Notes under the pieces: model-generated
Database searches by the model: none
What the model was told of the DNA's origin: nothing
The model's input: the letters and a program-made list of their open reading frames with translations, nothing else
Made by a program: the position numbers and the translations under genes
In this document: piece after piece, positions 9,096 through 17,318 of the stretch
Layout of the letters: every line of letters begins with the position of its first letter
How positions within the stretch are numbered: the first letter of the stretch is position 1
From: a bacterium HR19
Lineage (GTDB): Bacteria; Calescibacteriota; Calescibacteriia; Calescibacteriales; Calescibacteriaceae
Reading direction: 5' to 3'
DNA: 64,000 nucleotides
Assembly: GCA_002898315.1 (NCBI GenBank)
Contig: BEHV01000006.1
Span: 60,984 to 124,983, forward strand

Positions 9096-9824
9096 TCAAG
9101 ATATGCGTTTTACATCTTCTGGCGAGTGGAGACCGCATTCGGTCTTGCCGGTTCCAGACCATCTTCCTGCCCTGAAATCTTGACCGGGTCTCACCGGCTG
9201 AGTACACGGAGCACATCCTATTGATGGATAACCCATATCGTGAAGCCGATTATAAGGCACATTGTTTTTCTTTATGTAATCCCACACTTCCCGATAGGTC
9301 CACCTCACGAGCGGATTTATCTTTATCAGACCGAAAACTTTATCTTTCTCAACAACTTTTGCATTCCTCCTCGTTTCAGATTGCTCTCTTCTTATTCCTG
9401 TTATCCATGCGTGATAGTTTGAAAGCGCGTTTTTCATAGGAAGGACTTTTCTCAAAGTACAGCAGAGGTTAGGGTCTTTGAAGAAAAGTTGGGGGCCGAA
9501 TTTTTTCTCCTGCTCTTCGGGAGTGTATTCAGATTTTACAACAACTATATTAGCGTTGTATTTTTGGCGGGCTTTTTCAAGGAGCAAAAGTGTATCAGCA
9601 AGATGGAAATCTGTATCTAAAAATAGGAACGGAATATCTTTTTTTATTTTGACTGCCATATCCATTATCACCATGTCTTCTGCACCAAGAGAGCAACCTA
9701 TCGCTAATTTATCTCCAAATGACTCACAAGCCCACTTTATTATGTTCTCAGCGCTTTCGTTCTCAAGCTTCTCCGCAAAGTAATTTATCTTCTCTTCTTC
9801 CCATATAAAACCATCTGCACCCAT
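9096..9824 (-). CDS. cysH: Adenylyl-sulfate reductase (APS reductase, 4Fe-4S type)
   Basis: Reduces APS to sulfite in assimilatory sulfate reduction using thioredoxin. PAPS/APS reductase fold: LAIGCSLGAEDMV (P-loop-like nucleotide site), PFLFLDTDFHLADT, ITGIRREQSETR and KINPLVRWTYREVWDYI. The 4Fe-4S ligands of the APS-specific type are present: the CC pair in LCCTLRK and CAPC, and the catalytic cysteine is in the C-terminal ECGLH. Length (242 aa) is normal. An excellent Shine-Dalgarno (AAGGAGG) precedes the ATG. ATP sulfurylase (sat), which supplies APS, lies 28 kb away in this window. No sulfite reductase is nearby. Confidence 0.93.
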   Translation of the reverse strand: MGADGFIWEEEKINYFAEKLENESAENIIKWACESFGDKLAIGCSLGAEDMVIMDMAVKIKKDIPFLFLDTDFHLADTLLLLEKARQKYNANIVVVKSEYTPEEQEKKFGPQLFFKDPNLCCTLRKVLPMKNALSNYHAWITGIRREQSETRRNAKVVEKDKVFGLIKINPLVRWTYREVWDYIKKNNVPYNRLHDMGYPSIGCAPCTQPVRPGQDFRAGRWSGTGKTECGLHSPEDVKRIS

Positions 9825-9946
9825 ACTTGTTTTCCTCCTTCTTCAAAAGCAAAGTTTTATCCCTCGCTTTATTAATAAGCAAAATTCATACCATACAAAC
9901 AGAGCAAAATATGTTTCAGAAAATTTCCTTATGTTTCTTTTATGTT

Positions 9947-10585
9947 TCATTTTTTGTTCTTTCTCCAAGGACAAACCTCAAGAGCGGTCTGAATTATTCT
10001 CTCCAAATCTTCTTCTTTTACCTCTCCGAATGATTTCTCTGTGTATGGTATGTGAACTACGGGAGCGAACTCACATCTTCCGAGACAAACCCACTCTCTC
10101 ACCTCAACTTCTTTACCCTCCGCTTTCTCTCTGAGTTTTTTCAAAATCTCCTCTGAACCTTTGAGATGGCAAGGTAAAGAATTGCAGACATAAATTTCTG
10201 CCTTACCGTCAAAACCTTCAAGCATCGTGTAGAATGTGGCAACTCCGAGAATGAAAGCAGGAGAAAATTCAGAAAGCTTTGAAATCTCCTCCATGTATTC
10301 AATATATATCACTCCGAAATTTTCTTTGAGGTCGCTGAGCAAAGGTATAAGGAAAGAGCTTCCCTCTGGGAACTCGTTTTTTCTCCTCTCAAAAAAAAGC
10401 TTTATTTTTGCTTTCTCTTCCTCTGATATATATCCTTTTTTTGGAAATCTTTTACTGACAAAATTTTCGTTAGCCCACTCTTTCAGGTTCTCTTTATATA
10501 CTCCATAAGTTGGACTGATGAACTTAAAAGGAATAAGCTCACTTTCTGGATGGATATGTTCTATCCCTCTCCTTCTTATAGCCAT
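9947..10585 (-). CDS. nuoE: NADH-quinone oxidoreductase subunit E-like 2Fe-2S protein
   Basis: Thioredoxin-fold 2Fe-2S ferredoxin of the NuoE/HoxE family. The four cluster ligands are clear: VCNSLPC (Cx4C) followed by CLGRC (Cx3C), preceded by the typical LGVATFYTML. It has about 70 unusual N-terminal residues before the normal helical start of the family and is 212 aa against about 160. No nuoF or other complex I gene flanks it, so it may serve a hydrogenase, formate dehydrogenase or electron-bifurcating enzyme encoded elsewhere. The start at 10585 has no clear ribosome binding site. Confidence 0.88.
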   Translation of the reverse strand: MAIRRRGIEHIHPESELIPFKFISPTYGVYKENLKEWANENFVSKRFPKKGYISEEEKAKIKLFFERRKNEFPEGSSFLIPLLSDLKENFGVIYIEYMEEISKLSEFSPAFILGVATFYTMLEGFDGKAEIYVCNSLPCHLKGSEEILKKLREKAEGKEVEVREWVCLGRCEFAPVVHIPYTEKSFGEVKEEDLERIIQTALEVCPWRKNKK

Positions 10586-10684
10586 AAAAGTATTTTTTAT
10601 TTTTCTGGAAATCTTTGAGATAAAAACAAAAAAGTAGAAGAAGATTATAAATTTAGGGAAACTGAAATTATGGAGGGGACGAAA

Positions 10685-11110
10685 ATGGAGATATTGATAG
10701 ATGAGAAAGCAAAAGAAAACGGACTTGCCACAATGCTCTATCAGATGATAAAAGAGAACATTGAAAGGAATCCGTGGAAAGAGACCAACGCAAAAAAAAT
10801 AAATTCAGATGTCTTCATATGGGCAAAAGATGCAGATGTCAAAGTAAGTATATCTTTCAGAAAAGATAAAGTACTCGTATTTGATGGAGAGATATTCAAT
10901 CCATCAATAAAAATAAAAGGAGATACATCAGACCTTATTGAGATGACTAAAATAAAAATTCTTCCGGTTCTGAAAATACCAGTTTTAGATAAAGAGACAC
11001 TACCGATTTTGCAGAAGATAATAAAAAGAAGAGTTGAGATAAAATTTGATATAAAAAAAATTCCATCACTCATCAACTTGATTGTTGTTCTCTCAATATA
11101 TCCCGTGTGA
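10685..11110 (+). CDS. Small protein, possible SCP2-like lipid-binding domain
   Basis: 141 residues with alternating strands and helices. VFDGEIFNPSIKIKGDTSDLIEMT resembles the core of SCP2 sterol-carrier domains, in which a short strand pair precedes a helix. This is a weak, by-eye resemblance. The start is set by GGAGGGG six bases before the ATG at 10685; the track's ATG at 10670 overlaps that site and is less likely. It stands alone between the divergent nuoE-like gene and tRNA-Met. The hydrophobic C-terminus (LINLIVVLSIYPV) is odd for a soluble protein. Confidence 0.7.
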   Translation: MEILIDEKAKENGLATMLYQMIKENIERNPWKETNAKKINSDVFIWAKDADVKVSISFRKDKVLVFDGEIFNPSIKIKGDTSDLIEMTKIKILPVLKIPVLDKETLPILQKIIKRRVEIKFDIKKIPSLINLIVVLSIYPV

Positions 11111-11200
11111 AAGATAAGCGAATTGAAAGACAGATAGAATTTGACAAGCTCCAGGGAGGAAAACTTTTTTAGAGAATTCATCAGGTGGAGAAAAAAATAC

Positions 11201-11206
11201 TATAAT
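11201..11206 (+). promoter_or_regulatory. Probable -10 box of the tRNA-Met promoter
   Basis: A perfect TATAAT lies 21 bases before the tRNA. The best -35 with an 18-base gap is TTCATC, a weak match. Transcription would start near 11213, leaving a leader of about 15 bases. Confidence 0.5.
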
Positions 11207-11227
11207 TTTTGCTTGTCGTTATGGAGT

Positions 11228-11299
11228 GGGCCCATAGCTCAATGGTAGAGCAGCCGGCTCATAACCGGCAGGTTGGGGGTTCGAGTCCCTCTGGGCCCA
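11228..11299 (+). tRNA. tRNA-Met (anticodon CAT)
   Basis: A complete 72-base cloverleaf. The acceptor stem GGGCCCA/TGGGCCC is fully paired. The D arm is GCTC/GAGC, and the anticodon stem GCCGG/CCGGC carries the loop CTCATAA, giving CAT. The T arm is GGGGG/CCCTC around TTCGAGT. The CCA end is not encoded (the sequence after the discriminator A is CTC). It could be elongator Met or the lysidine-modified Ile tRNA; it is not the initiator, because its acceptor begins with a paired G-C. A coding sequence begins 10 bases downstream. Confidence 0.96.
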
Positions 11300-11309
11300 C
11301 TCGCAAAAT

Positions 11310-12050
11310 TTGATACCAATACAAAAACTCCTCTCCTCACTTGAAAGGTTTCAAGAAAAAATAATAGAAAATAACTCGCAAATAGACCAAATAGAAAAAA
11401 GAATAAATCAACTCAAAAAACAATTAGAAGAAATAAAAGATAAAGTCCAAAAAAAGAAAGACGAAAAAATGAAAATAGAAGTCCAAATAAAAGAAACAGA
11501 GCTTATGATAAAAGAGGAAGAAGAAAAAATAAGAAAGTGGGAAATACAGCTCAGGGAATCAAGAAAATTCAGGGAACAAAAAACACTCATTGATGAGATA
11601 GCAGAAGCCAAGAGAGAAAAAAGCAAACTTGAAGATGAAGCTCTGAAACTCATAATCAAAAAAGAAGAAATTGAAAAAGAGCTCAAAGACCTTGAAGAAG
11701 AATACGAAGAAAAACAGAAAAGAGCCGAAGAAGAGATACCAAAACTTGAGCTTGAGCTCCAAAGATTGAAAACAGAGTCAGAAGAAAACCATCAGAAGAT
11801 AAAGGAGATAGAGAAAAATATAAAGGAATTTTATCCAGAGGTATCAAAGATATACGAAGAACTTTTGAAAGATTCAAGAAACAGCAATATGAAAATAATA
11901 GCGAGTATAGAAGATGAGTCGTGCTCATCGTGTAATGTTATAGTTTTTGCGGATATAAGAGCAAAGCTTTACGCTGACCCGAACAGCTTTGATACGTGCC
12001 CAAACTGCGGAGCGATACTATATGTAAAGGTTGAAGAAGATTCAGAGTGA
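11310..12050 (+). CDS. Coiled-coil protein with C-terminal C4 zinc ribbon
   Basis: Residues 1-190 form a long, highly charged coiled coil. The C-terminus carries a four-cysteine zinc ribbon, CSSC about 20 residues before CPNC, ending in GAILYVK. This is the zf-RING_7 (DUF164) type of bacterial protein with an N-terminal helical hairpin. Its molecular role is not established; nucleic-acid binding is often proposed. The start is a TTG at 11310, the only plausible codon before residue 54, and it lies 10 bases after the tRNA-Met 3' end. No Shine-Dalgarno fits in that space. Co-transcription with the tRNA is therefore likely. Confidence 0.85.
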   Translation: MIPIQKLLSSLERFQEKIIENNSQIDQIEKRINQLKKQLEEIKDKVQKKKDEKMKIEVQIKETELMIKEEEEKIRKWEIQLRESRKFREQKTLIDEIAEAKREKSKLEDEALKLIIKKEEIEKELKDLEEEYEEKQKRAEEEIPKLELELQRLKTESEENHQKIKEIEKNIKEFYPEVSKIYEELLKDSRNSNMKIIASIEDESCSSCNVIVFADIRAKLYADPNSFDTCPNCGAILYVKVEEDSE

Positions 12051-12065
12051 TGAATTTTTGAGAAA

Positions 12066-12093
12066 CAGACAAAATTTGTGGGAAGGATATAAA
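12066..12093 (+). promoter_or_regulatory. Possible promoter of tRNA-Val
   Basis: CAGACA, 16 bases, then TATAAA; the -10 ends 12 bases before the tRNA. The -35 agrees with TTGACA at four of six positions. Alternatively, the tRNA is read through from the zinc-ribbon gene. Confidence 0.35.
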
Positions 12094-12105
12094 TTTCTGT
12101 TTTGA

Positions 12106-12180
12106 GGGCGCGTAGCTCAGAGGGAGAGCGCCGTCTTGACGAGGCGGAGGTCGGCGGTTCGATCCCGCCCGTGCCCACCA
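12106..12180 (+). tRNA. tRNA-Val (anticodon GAC)
   Basis: A 75-base cloverleaf including an encoded CCA. The acceptor GGGCGCG/CGTGCCC has one G-T pair. The D arm is GCTC/GAGC, the anticodon stem CCGTC/GGCGG has the loop TTGACGA (anticodon GAC), and the T arm GGCGG/CCGCC surrounds TTCGATC. Unlike the tRNA-Met 0.8 kb upstream, this one carries the 3' CCA. It ends two bases from the stop codon of the convergent lolC/E gene, so no terminator fits between them. Confidence 0.96.
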
Positions 12181-12182
12181 CA

Positions 12183-13406
12183 TTATAACTCCCTCCTCAA
12201 AACCTCAAATGGCTCCCTCTTCAAAGCCCTTGAAACCGGGAAAAAAGATGATAAAAAAGATGAAAAAAACGCTACAAACCAACTCAAAAAAACATCCCCC
12301 AAACTCAACTCAGATGGAAGACGTGAAATAAAATACACATCCTCAGGAAGCTGAACTATACCATACTTTGAAATCAAAAAAGATATGATCACACCTCCTA
12401 ATGTCCCCATAATAATCCCTCGCAAACCTATCCATAATCCCACACCCATAAAAATAAACCTTATCTCCCAAGAAGAAAAGCCAAAAACCTTAAGTATCGC
12501 TATGTCTTTCATCTTATCTCTGACAAGAACAGTTATAGTAGAGAGAATGTTGAAAGAAGCTATCACTATTATCAGAGAGAGAATAATTGTCATACCAAGC
12601 TTTTCAAGCTTCATAGCAGAAAATAAGTTCTTCTGAGTTCTTGTCCAAGGTATTGCTAAAAAATCCTCACCCAAGATACCCTCTATATGCGACGACACAA
12701 TTTCAGATTTATCTGGATCATCAAGCATAACCGCTATTGATGAAACCCAGTTTGCTGTATCAAAAAGTTCATCACAAGCAGAAAGGTCCATAAATACAAA
12801 AACAGAGTCCCAGTCAAAAATTCCTACCTCTACAACACCCGATATTTCAACTTCAAGAGAGTTTGGAACAAAACCAAAGAGCGTCACTCCACCGTACGGA
12901 GAAATCAAAAGGACTTTGTCTCCAACGTGTATGTCTAAGTTTTTAGCCAGAACTTTTCCGACATTCACCTTATTTCCCCCAAAAACAGAGCCGTCTTTTA
13001 AAAATCTCTCATAAAGTAGAGCTTTTTTTATGTATTCTGGAGGTATGCATTGAACAACAACAGAGAAAGAAACTTTATCTTTGCGCATTATAGCGTTTCC
13101 GACAATAAGTGGGAAAACACCTCTCACACCATCTAAATTTTCAACCTTCTCAACAAGCTCATGCCAGTTTTCTATAACACCGCCGTGCTTTGTAATAAGA
13201 ATATGAGGGGTAACTCCCAATATCTTATCTCTTATCTCTTTTCTTATTCCTGTCATCACAGATAAGACCACTATCAGAGCGCAGACACCAACGAAAACAC
13301 CAAAAGTAGAGAGAAAATTCATAAGCTTCAAAAAAGGCGACCTTCCCTTAGAATACCTAATTGCCAAAAACAAAATAGTTCTTATTCTATTCGGTAAGAA
13401 TTTCAT
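12183..13406 (-). CDS. lolC: Lipoprotein-releasing ABC transporter permease (LolC/LolE family)
   Basis: Inner-membrane permease of the Lol system that extracts outer-membrane lipoproteins from the inner membrane. Topology fits the family: one helix near residues 28-52 after the start, a large periplasmic domain (about 55-265), then three helices in an FtsX-type domain. The family signature region after helix one is present (MTGIRKEIRDKILGVTPHI). Length 407 aa is normal. It overlaps the map stop by 20 bases, so it is translationally coupled. LolD is not adjacent, and only one permease gene is visible; LolC and LolE cannot be told apart. At least five lipoproteins in this window would be its clients. 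Confidence 0.9.
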   Translation of the reverse strand: MKFLPNRIRTILFLAIRYSKGRSPFLKLMNFLSTFGVFVGVCALIVVLSVMTGIRKEIRDKILGVTPHILITKHGGVIENWHELVEKVENLDGVRGVFPLIVGNAIMRKDKVSFSVVVQCIPPEYIKKALLYERFLKDGSVFGGNKVNVGKVLAKNLDIHVGDKVLLISPYGGVTLFGFVPNSLEVEISGVVEVGIFDWDSVFVFMDLSACDELFDTANWVSSIAVMLDDPDKSEIVSSHIEGILGEDFLAIPWTRTQKNLFSAMKLEKLGMTIILSLIIVIASFNILSTITVLVRDKMKDIAILKVFGFSSWEIRFIFMGVGLWIGLRGIIMGTLGGVIISFLISKYGIVQLPEDVYFISRLPSELSLGDVFLSWFVAFFSSFLSSFFPVSRALKREPFEVLRREL

Positions 13407-14133
13407 TCTCCCAGTCCCCTATCTTTATTGTATGCTCAAAATGTGCTGAAAGAGAACCATCAGAGGTTATAACTGTCCATCTATCTTGAAGGACTCTAAC
13501 ACGCCCGTTTCCCATCGTCACCATGGGTTCTATACATATCGTCATATTTTCCACTAACCTTATGCCTGTCCCTTCCCTGCCATAATTGAGTATTGGTGGC
13601 TCCTCGTGGAGATTTCGTCCTATACCGTGTCCGCAGTAATCTCTTACAACAGAAAAACCATAACTTCTCACAAATGTCTCTATAAAATTTCCGAGGTCTC
13701 CCGTTCTCATTCCGGGCTTCACAAACTTTATAGCTTCATAGAGAGCATTTCGGGTCACATCAACAAGAAGTTTGACTCTTTCTGGCACTCTACCCACTAT
13801 ATATGTTTTTGCAGCATCTGTATGAAAACCGTTGTAAAAAACTCCGTAGTCCACAGAAACAACATCTCCCTCGCGAATTATTTTTTTCTCATCGGGTATT
13901 CCGTGAATCACCTCATTGTTTATTGATACACAGACCGCAGCAGGATACCCCTTGTAGCCATAGAACGAAGGTTTTCCTCCTCTTTTTTCTGCAATTTCCC
14001 AAGCGAGCTTATCTATTTCCTTTGCCGAAACCCCGTCTCTGATTATTTTTTCAACCTCTTCAAAGAACTCCGCCACAATCTTGCCACACCTTCTCATTAT
14101 CTTTATTTCCTCTGGTGTTTTGGGAATTATCAT
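13387..14133 (-). CDS. map: Methionine aminopeptidase, type I
   Basis: Removes the N-terminal methionine from nascent proteins. The five metal ligands are in place: two Asp in VDYGVFYNGFHTDAAKTY, the His in GHGIGRNLHEEP, one Glu in CIEPMVT and one Glu in HFEHTIKI. Length (about 248 aa) is that of short type Ia enzymes. The track starts 20 residues earlier, but MIIPKTPEEIKIMRR is the normal family start (ATG at 14133). It starts 22 bases after the TPP-enzyme stop and overlaps lolC/E at its 3' end. Confidence 0.95.
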   Translation of the reverse strand: MIIPKTPEEIKIMRRCGKIVAEFFEEVEKIIRDGVSAKEIDKLAWEIAEKRGGKPSFYGYKGYPAAVCVSINNEVIHGIPDEKKIIREGDVVSVDYGVFYNGFHTDAAKTYIVGRVPERVKLLVDVTRNALYEAIKFVKPGMRTGDLGNFIETFVRSYGFSVVRDYCGHGIGRNLHEEPPILNYGREGTGIRLVENMTICIEPMVTMGNGRVRVLQDRWTVITSDGSLSAHFEHTIKIGDWENEILTE

Positions 14134-14155
14134 ATTTTTCTTTTTTCTCTTTTCT

Positions 14156-15781
14156 TTACATAGATATTGAACCCTTGCGGAACTCGGTTTCACCTATTCT
14201 AACATTGACACAAGATGGTTTTTTATTTTTCCTTGAAAATTCTAACGCTCTTGAAAGAGCTGGAATAATATCAGATGGATTTTCAACATACTCACCATAT
14301 CCCCCGAGAGCTTCAACGACTTTATCATATCTTGTATATGCAAGGTCTGTTGCTATGGCTCTGCCATACATAGGAACCTGCGCTCTTTTTATCTGAGTCC
14401 ATGCTCCATCAAGCCCGATAACTCCAACAAAAGGTATTTCAAGTCTGACTGCGGTATCATACTCAAAAGCGTTAAACCCAAAGGCACCATCACCGAAAAG
14501 AACAAATACCTCGTGGTCTGGCTTTTCAAGTTTAGCACCTATGGCAAAGGGAGCTCCAACCCCGAGAGTTCCAAGCGGACCCGGGTCAAGCCAGCCACCA
14601 AGGTGAGTTGGTTTGAGAAAATAAGCAGCAGAACCAACTATATCTCCTCCATCACCAACTATTATCACCTTTTCTCCAATAGAGTCAATGAAATCTGCAA
14701 GGTCGCGACACAACCTCAAAGGGTTTATAGGTATTTTGTCTTGCGATGCTTCTTGATAGGAATTCCGCCTTCTTACATCTTCATAAGATTTCAACTCATC
14801 AACCCACTTTTCAAATCTATTTGAGTTATCAAATCTTTCCGCAACTCCAGCGAGAGCAGAAAGAGGGTCGCAGACCTCAGATATATTGCCCTCTCTATTT
14901 CTCCTCAGTTCTTCCGGGTCAAGGTCAAGACGGACAAGAAAAGCTTCGTCTCTTATCTGCCTGCCGTAGTCAAGCCGAAAATCCAGAGGAACTCCTGCCA
15001 AGATAACAAGGTCAGCATTAGCAAGAGCTTGCTTCCTGCAAAACCTGAAAAGCAAAGGATGCTCTTTCCCAAGACAACCTCTTGCAAGCCCGTTCAAAAA
15101 AACAGGAATACCCAGCTTATCTACTATATCTTTGACCTTATCTTTGAAAGATGACCACGCTATCTGACTCCCCATGATAATAACTGGCTTTTGAGACCTC
15201 CTGATTGCTGAAAGAATCTCCTGAACCGTCTTTTCAGAAGCACGAGGTCTTGTGAAAGAGTACTCAAGAGCGGAAATATCCTCCGAAGGACTAAATAGTA
15301 TATCCATAGGTATTTCAATATATACTGGACCGGGGACTCCATCCATAGCAGCTCTGAAAGCTCTTGAAAGATAATCTGGTATTGAAGAGACATCTGGAAC
15401 CTGAACTGCCCATTTTGTTATAGGTTTAAGAACAGAGACATGGTCAAGCTCTTGCAAGGCACCTTTACCTCTCAAAAAAGTAGGCGCTTGACCACCTATG
15501 AGTATAAGAGGTGATTGGGCTCTCCAAGCGTTCGCAACACCTGTCACACCGTTCATCACTCCGGGACCAGCAGTAACCGCAGCAACCCCCGGAATACCGC
15601 TGACCCTACCAGCAGCATCTGCTGCAAAAACAGCAGCTTGCTCATGCCTGTAATCAACAACCCTTACTCCATAATCTGCACACCCTTCATATATCTCCAT
15701 TATATGTCCCCCACATAAAGTATGAAGGTTTTTAACCCCATACTTCGCTAATATCTTACCAACCAATCTGCCTCCTGTCAT
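14156..15781 (-). CDS. TPP-dependent acetolactate synthase-like enzyme, closest by eye to ILVBL/HACL2
   Basis: A three-domain thiamine-diphosphate enzyme of 541 aa. The catalytic Glu is in YRHEQAAVFAADAAGR, and the cofactor motif begins GDGAFGFNAFEYDT. From memory, the sequence follows human ILVBL (2-hydroxyacyl-CoA lyase 2) along its length: AAVTAGPGVMNGVTGVANA, ARGCLGKEHPL, RLDYGRQI, WLDPGPLGTLGVGAPFAIGAK and the terminal IGETEFRKGS. It is less like IlvB. Likely reactions are cleavage or condensation of 2-hydroxyacyl-CoA, or another carboligation. At the end of the TPP motif, where ILVBL reads GNDAGW, this protein has GLDGAW. A GGAGG ribosome site precedes the ATG. Confidence 0.8.
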   Translation of the reverse strand: MTGGRLVGKILAKYGVKNLHTLCGGHIMEIYEGCADYGVRVVDYRHEQAAVFAADAAGRVSGIPGVAAVTAGPGVMNGVTGVANAWRAQSPLILIGGQAPTFLRGKGALQELDHVSVLKPITKWAVQVPDVSSIPDYLSRAFRAAMDGVPGPVYIEIPMDILFSPSEDISALEYSFTRPRASEKTVQEILSAIRRSQKPVIIMGSQIAWSSFKDKVKDIVDKLGIPVFLNGLARGCLGKEHPLLFRFCRKQALANADLVILAGVPLDFRLDYGRQIRDEAFLVRLDLDPEELRRNREGNISEVCDPLSALAGVAERFDNSNRFEKWVDELKSYEDVRRRNSYQEASQDKIPINPLRLCRDLADFIDSIGEKVIIVGDGGDIVGSAAYFLKPTHLGGWLDPGPLGTLGVGAPFAIGAKLEKPDHEVFVLFGDGAFGFNAFEYDTAVRLEIPFVGVIGLDGAWTQIKRAQVPMYGRAIATDLAYTRYDKVVEALGGYGEYVENPSDIIPALSRALEFSRKNKKPSCVNVRIGETEFRKGSISM

Positions 15782-15805
15782 ATCTCTTATCCTCCATCAA
15801 CTAAC

Positions 15806-16618
15806 TTAATCATTCCGATGAAAAATAGATTGAGATACCTGAACATCTTTTTCTTTTTTCTCATCTGAACCAGAATCAACTTTTTTTTCCTCTCTCTTTA
15901 TCATCACGATAGAAAAGTAGTGATTTTCTCTGCTTTTTAACTCGTCGTTGAGTTCTGAAATGAACTCATTTTCTGTTCCGCAAAGCTCACCAAAAAAAAC
16001 CTTGATATTTTCTCTTTCCGATAGAACTTCCGTCAGCTGGTTTATAACCCTTCCAGATTTGAGAATAAAAACAGCAGAAGAAATTTCAAGTATCTTTTCA
16101 AAATCATCTCTGAGCTGAGCCGTTCTACAACCTGATTTCTCTTTCGTTGAAGCAGGCATGATCACAAGGACTTCATCTCCATCAACAACAGGCAATTTCA
16201 CCTTAGATGCCATAACCTGAAAGGAAGATATGCCGGGAACTATCTCTACATCAAATTCTTTTTTTTGATTTATAATTTCAAGAACACTGTTGAATGTAGA
16301 GAAAATAAGAGGGTCTCCTTCAACTATGAAAACGCATTTTTTTCCTGAAATGACCTTTTCTTTTATCTTTTCGTATGCGGAAAACCAGTAAGGTCTTGCT
16401 TTATCTTCTTTCGTAGTCATCGGGAAAATAAGCTTTACTATCTCTTTGCCTTCAAGAGGGATTATTTTTCTGACCGTCTCAAGAGCAAAACTCTCGGAAT
16501 GAACAGATTTTACAGGGCAGAATATAACATCAGAGTTTTCTATAACCTGCTTGCCGTACAGCGTTATCAGTTTTGGGTCCCCCGGTCCAACTCCAACACA
16601 CCACAACTTATTGACCAT
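15806..16618 (-). CDS. cobI: Precorrin-2 C20-methyltransferase (CobI/CbiL)
   Basis: SAM-dependent tetrapyrrole methylase of cobalamin synthesis. Family signs: LWCVGVGPGDPKLITLYGKQVI at the N-terminus, DVIFCPV, VFIVEGDPLIFSTF (glycine/acid SAM loop) and EIVPGISSFQVMASKV. The length and the CPVKS segment fit CobI/CbiL rather than CobJ or CobM. I chose the ATG at 16618, which gives the usual start; the track uses a TTG seven residues earlier. The C-terminal 25 residues are charged and probably disordered. No other cobalamin gene is within the window. It lies 24 bases from the TPP enzyme on the same strand. Confidence 0.85.
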   Translation of the reverse strand: MVNKLWCVGVGPGDPKLITLYGKQVIENSDVIFCPVKSVHSESFALETVRKIIPLEGKEIVKLIFPMTTKEDKARPYWFSAYEKIKEKVISGKKCVFIVEGDPLIFSTFNSVLEIINQKKEFDVEIVPGISSFQVMASKVKLPVVDGDEVLVIMPASTKEKSGCRTAQLRDDFEKILEISSAVFILKSGRVINQLTEVLSERENIKVFFGELCGTENEFISELNDELKSRENHYFSIVMIKREEKKVDSGSDEKKEKDVQVSQSIFHRND

Positions 16619-16664
16619 ATAAAAATTTTTCTGATTCAAACAAAAATAGAAACAAATTTCAAAT

Positions 16665-17237
16665 TTAACTTATCTCTTCAAGAAGTTTTTTTATCTCGCT
16701 CTCTATAAGTTTTTTTATTTCTTTTTTCACCTCTTTCTTTGATTTTCTTCCCCCGTATTCCCTTTCAATCCGCCTACATATAAAATCAAAGTATTTTTTG
16801 GGAATGAGAACTTGATCAAACTTAAAAGAGCTTCTATAACTCCTCATAGAAAAATTAATCACCCTGAAATCTGCTGGAAATCTTCTTTGGAGAAGGTCAA
16901 TAACAAGTTTTCTGAAACTGATATTTTTCTCTTCCAAAATTTTTGCGATTTTATCTCCGGGAAGGTTCAACCTCAAATTGACATATTCAGGTCTTGATTT
17001 GAAAGCATATTTATGAGAGAACACATATTTTATAAAATCCTCTAATATTTCCTTTTCTGTCTTGTTAAGTTCCATATTTTGTATGGTTTCTATCATTTCA
17101 TCTCGGCTGAACCGTGATATGATTTTTTGAGCCCACTTTACTTCCCCGCGTTTCAGGTAAAATAGTTCAAGCTTCCCCGAAATCTCTCCGAGCCTCAGTA
17201 TTTTATCTCTCAACTCCTCTATACTCTCTTTTCTCAT
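16665..17237 (-). CDS. Hypothetical helical, basic protein
   Basis: 190 residues, strongly charged and predicted helical throughout, ending in a run of lysine and glutamate (KEIKKLIESEIKKLLEE). No family recognised. The centre (FPADFRVINFSMRSYRSSFKFDQVLIPKKYFDFICRRI) is the most distinctive segment. It precedes the precorrin methyltransferase by 46 bases on the same strand. Reading frame, ATG start and residue composition suggest a real gene. Confidence 0.65.
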   Translation of the reverse strand: MRKESIEELRDKILRLGEISGKLELFYLKRGEVKWAQKIISRFSRDEMIETIQNMELNKTEKEILEDFIKYVFSHKYAFKSRPEYVNLRLNLPGDKIAKILEEKNISFRKLVIDLLQRRFPADFRVINFSMRSYRSSFKFDQVLIPKKYFDFICRRIEREYGGRKSKKEVKKEIKKLIESEIKKLLEEIS

Positions 17238-17318
17238 ACAAAAAATTTAAGCGGTAAAAAACAAAAAGCAATTTGTAAAGAACAAAAAAACAAAAGCGAA
17301 AAAATAAAATTGTTCTCT

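Noticed and set aside
11408-11928. Several minus-strand ORFs opposite the zinc-ribbon gene
   Set aside because: Ser/Phe-rich antisense of a Lys/Glu-rich coiled coil; typical shadow.
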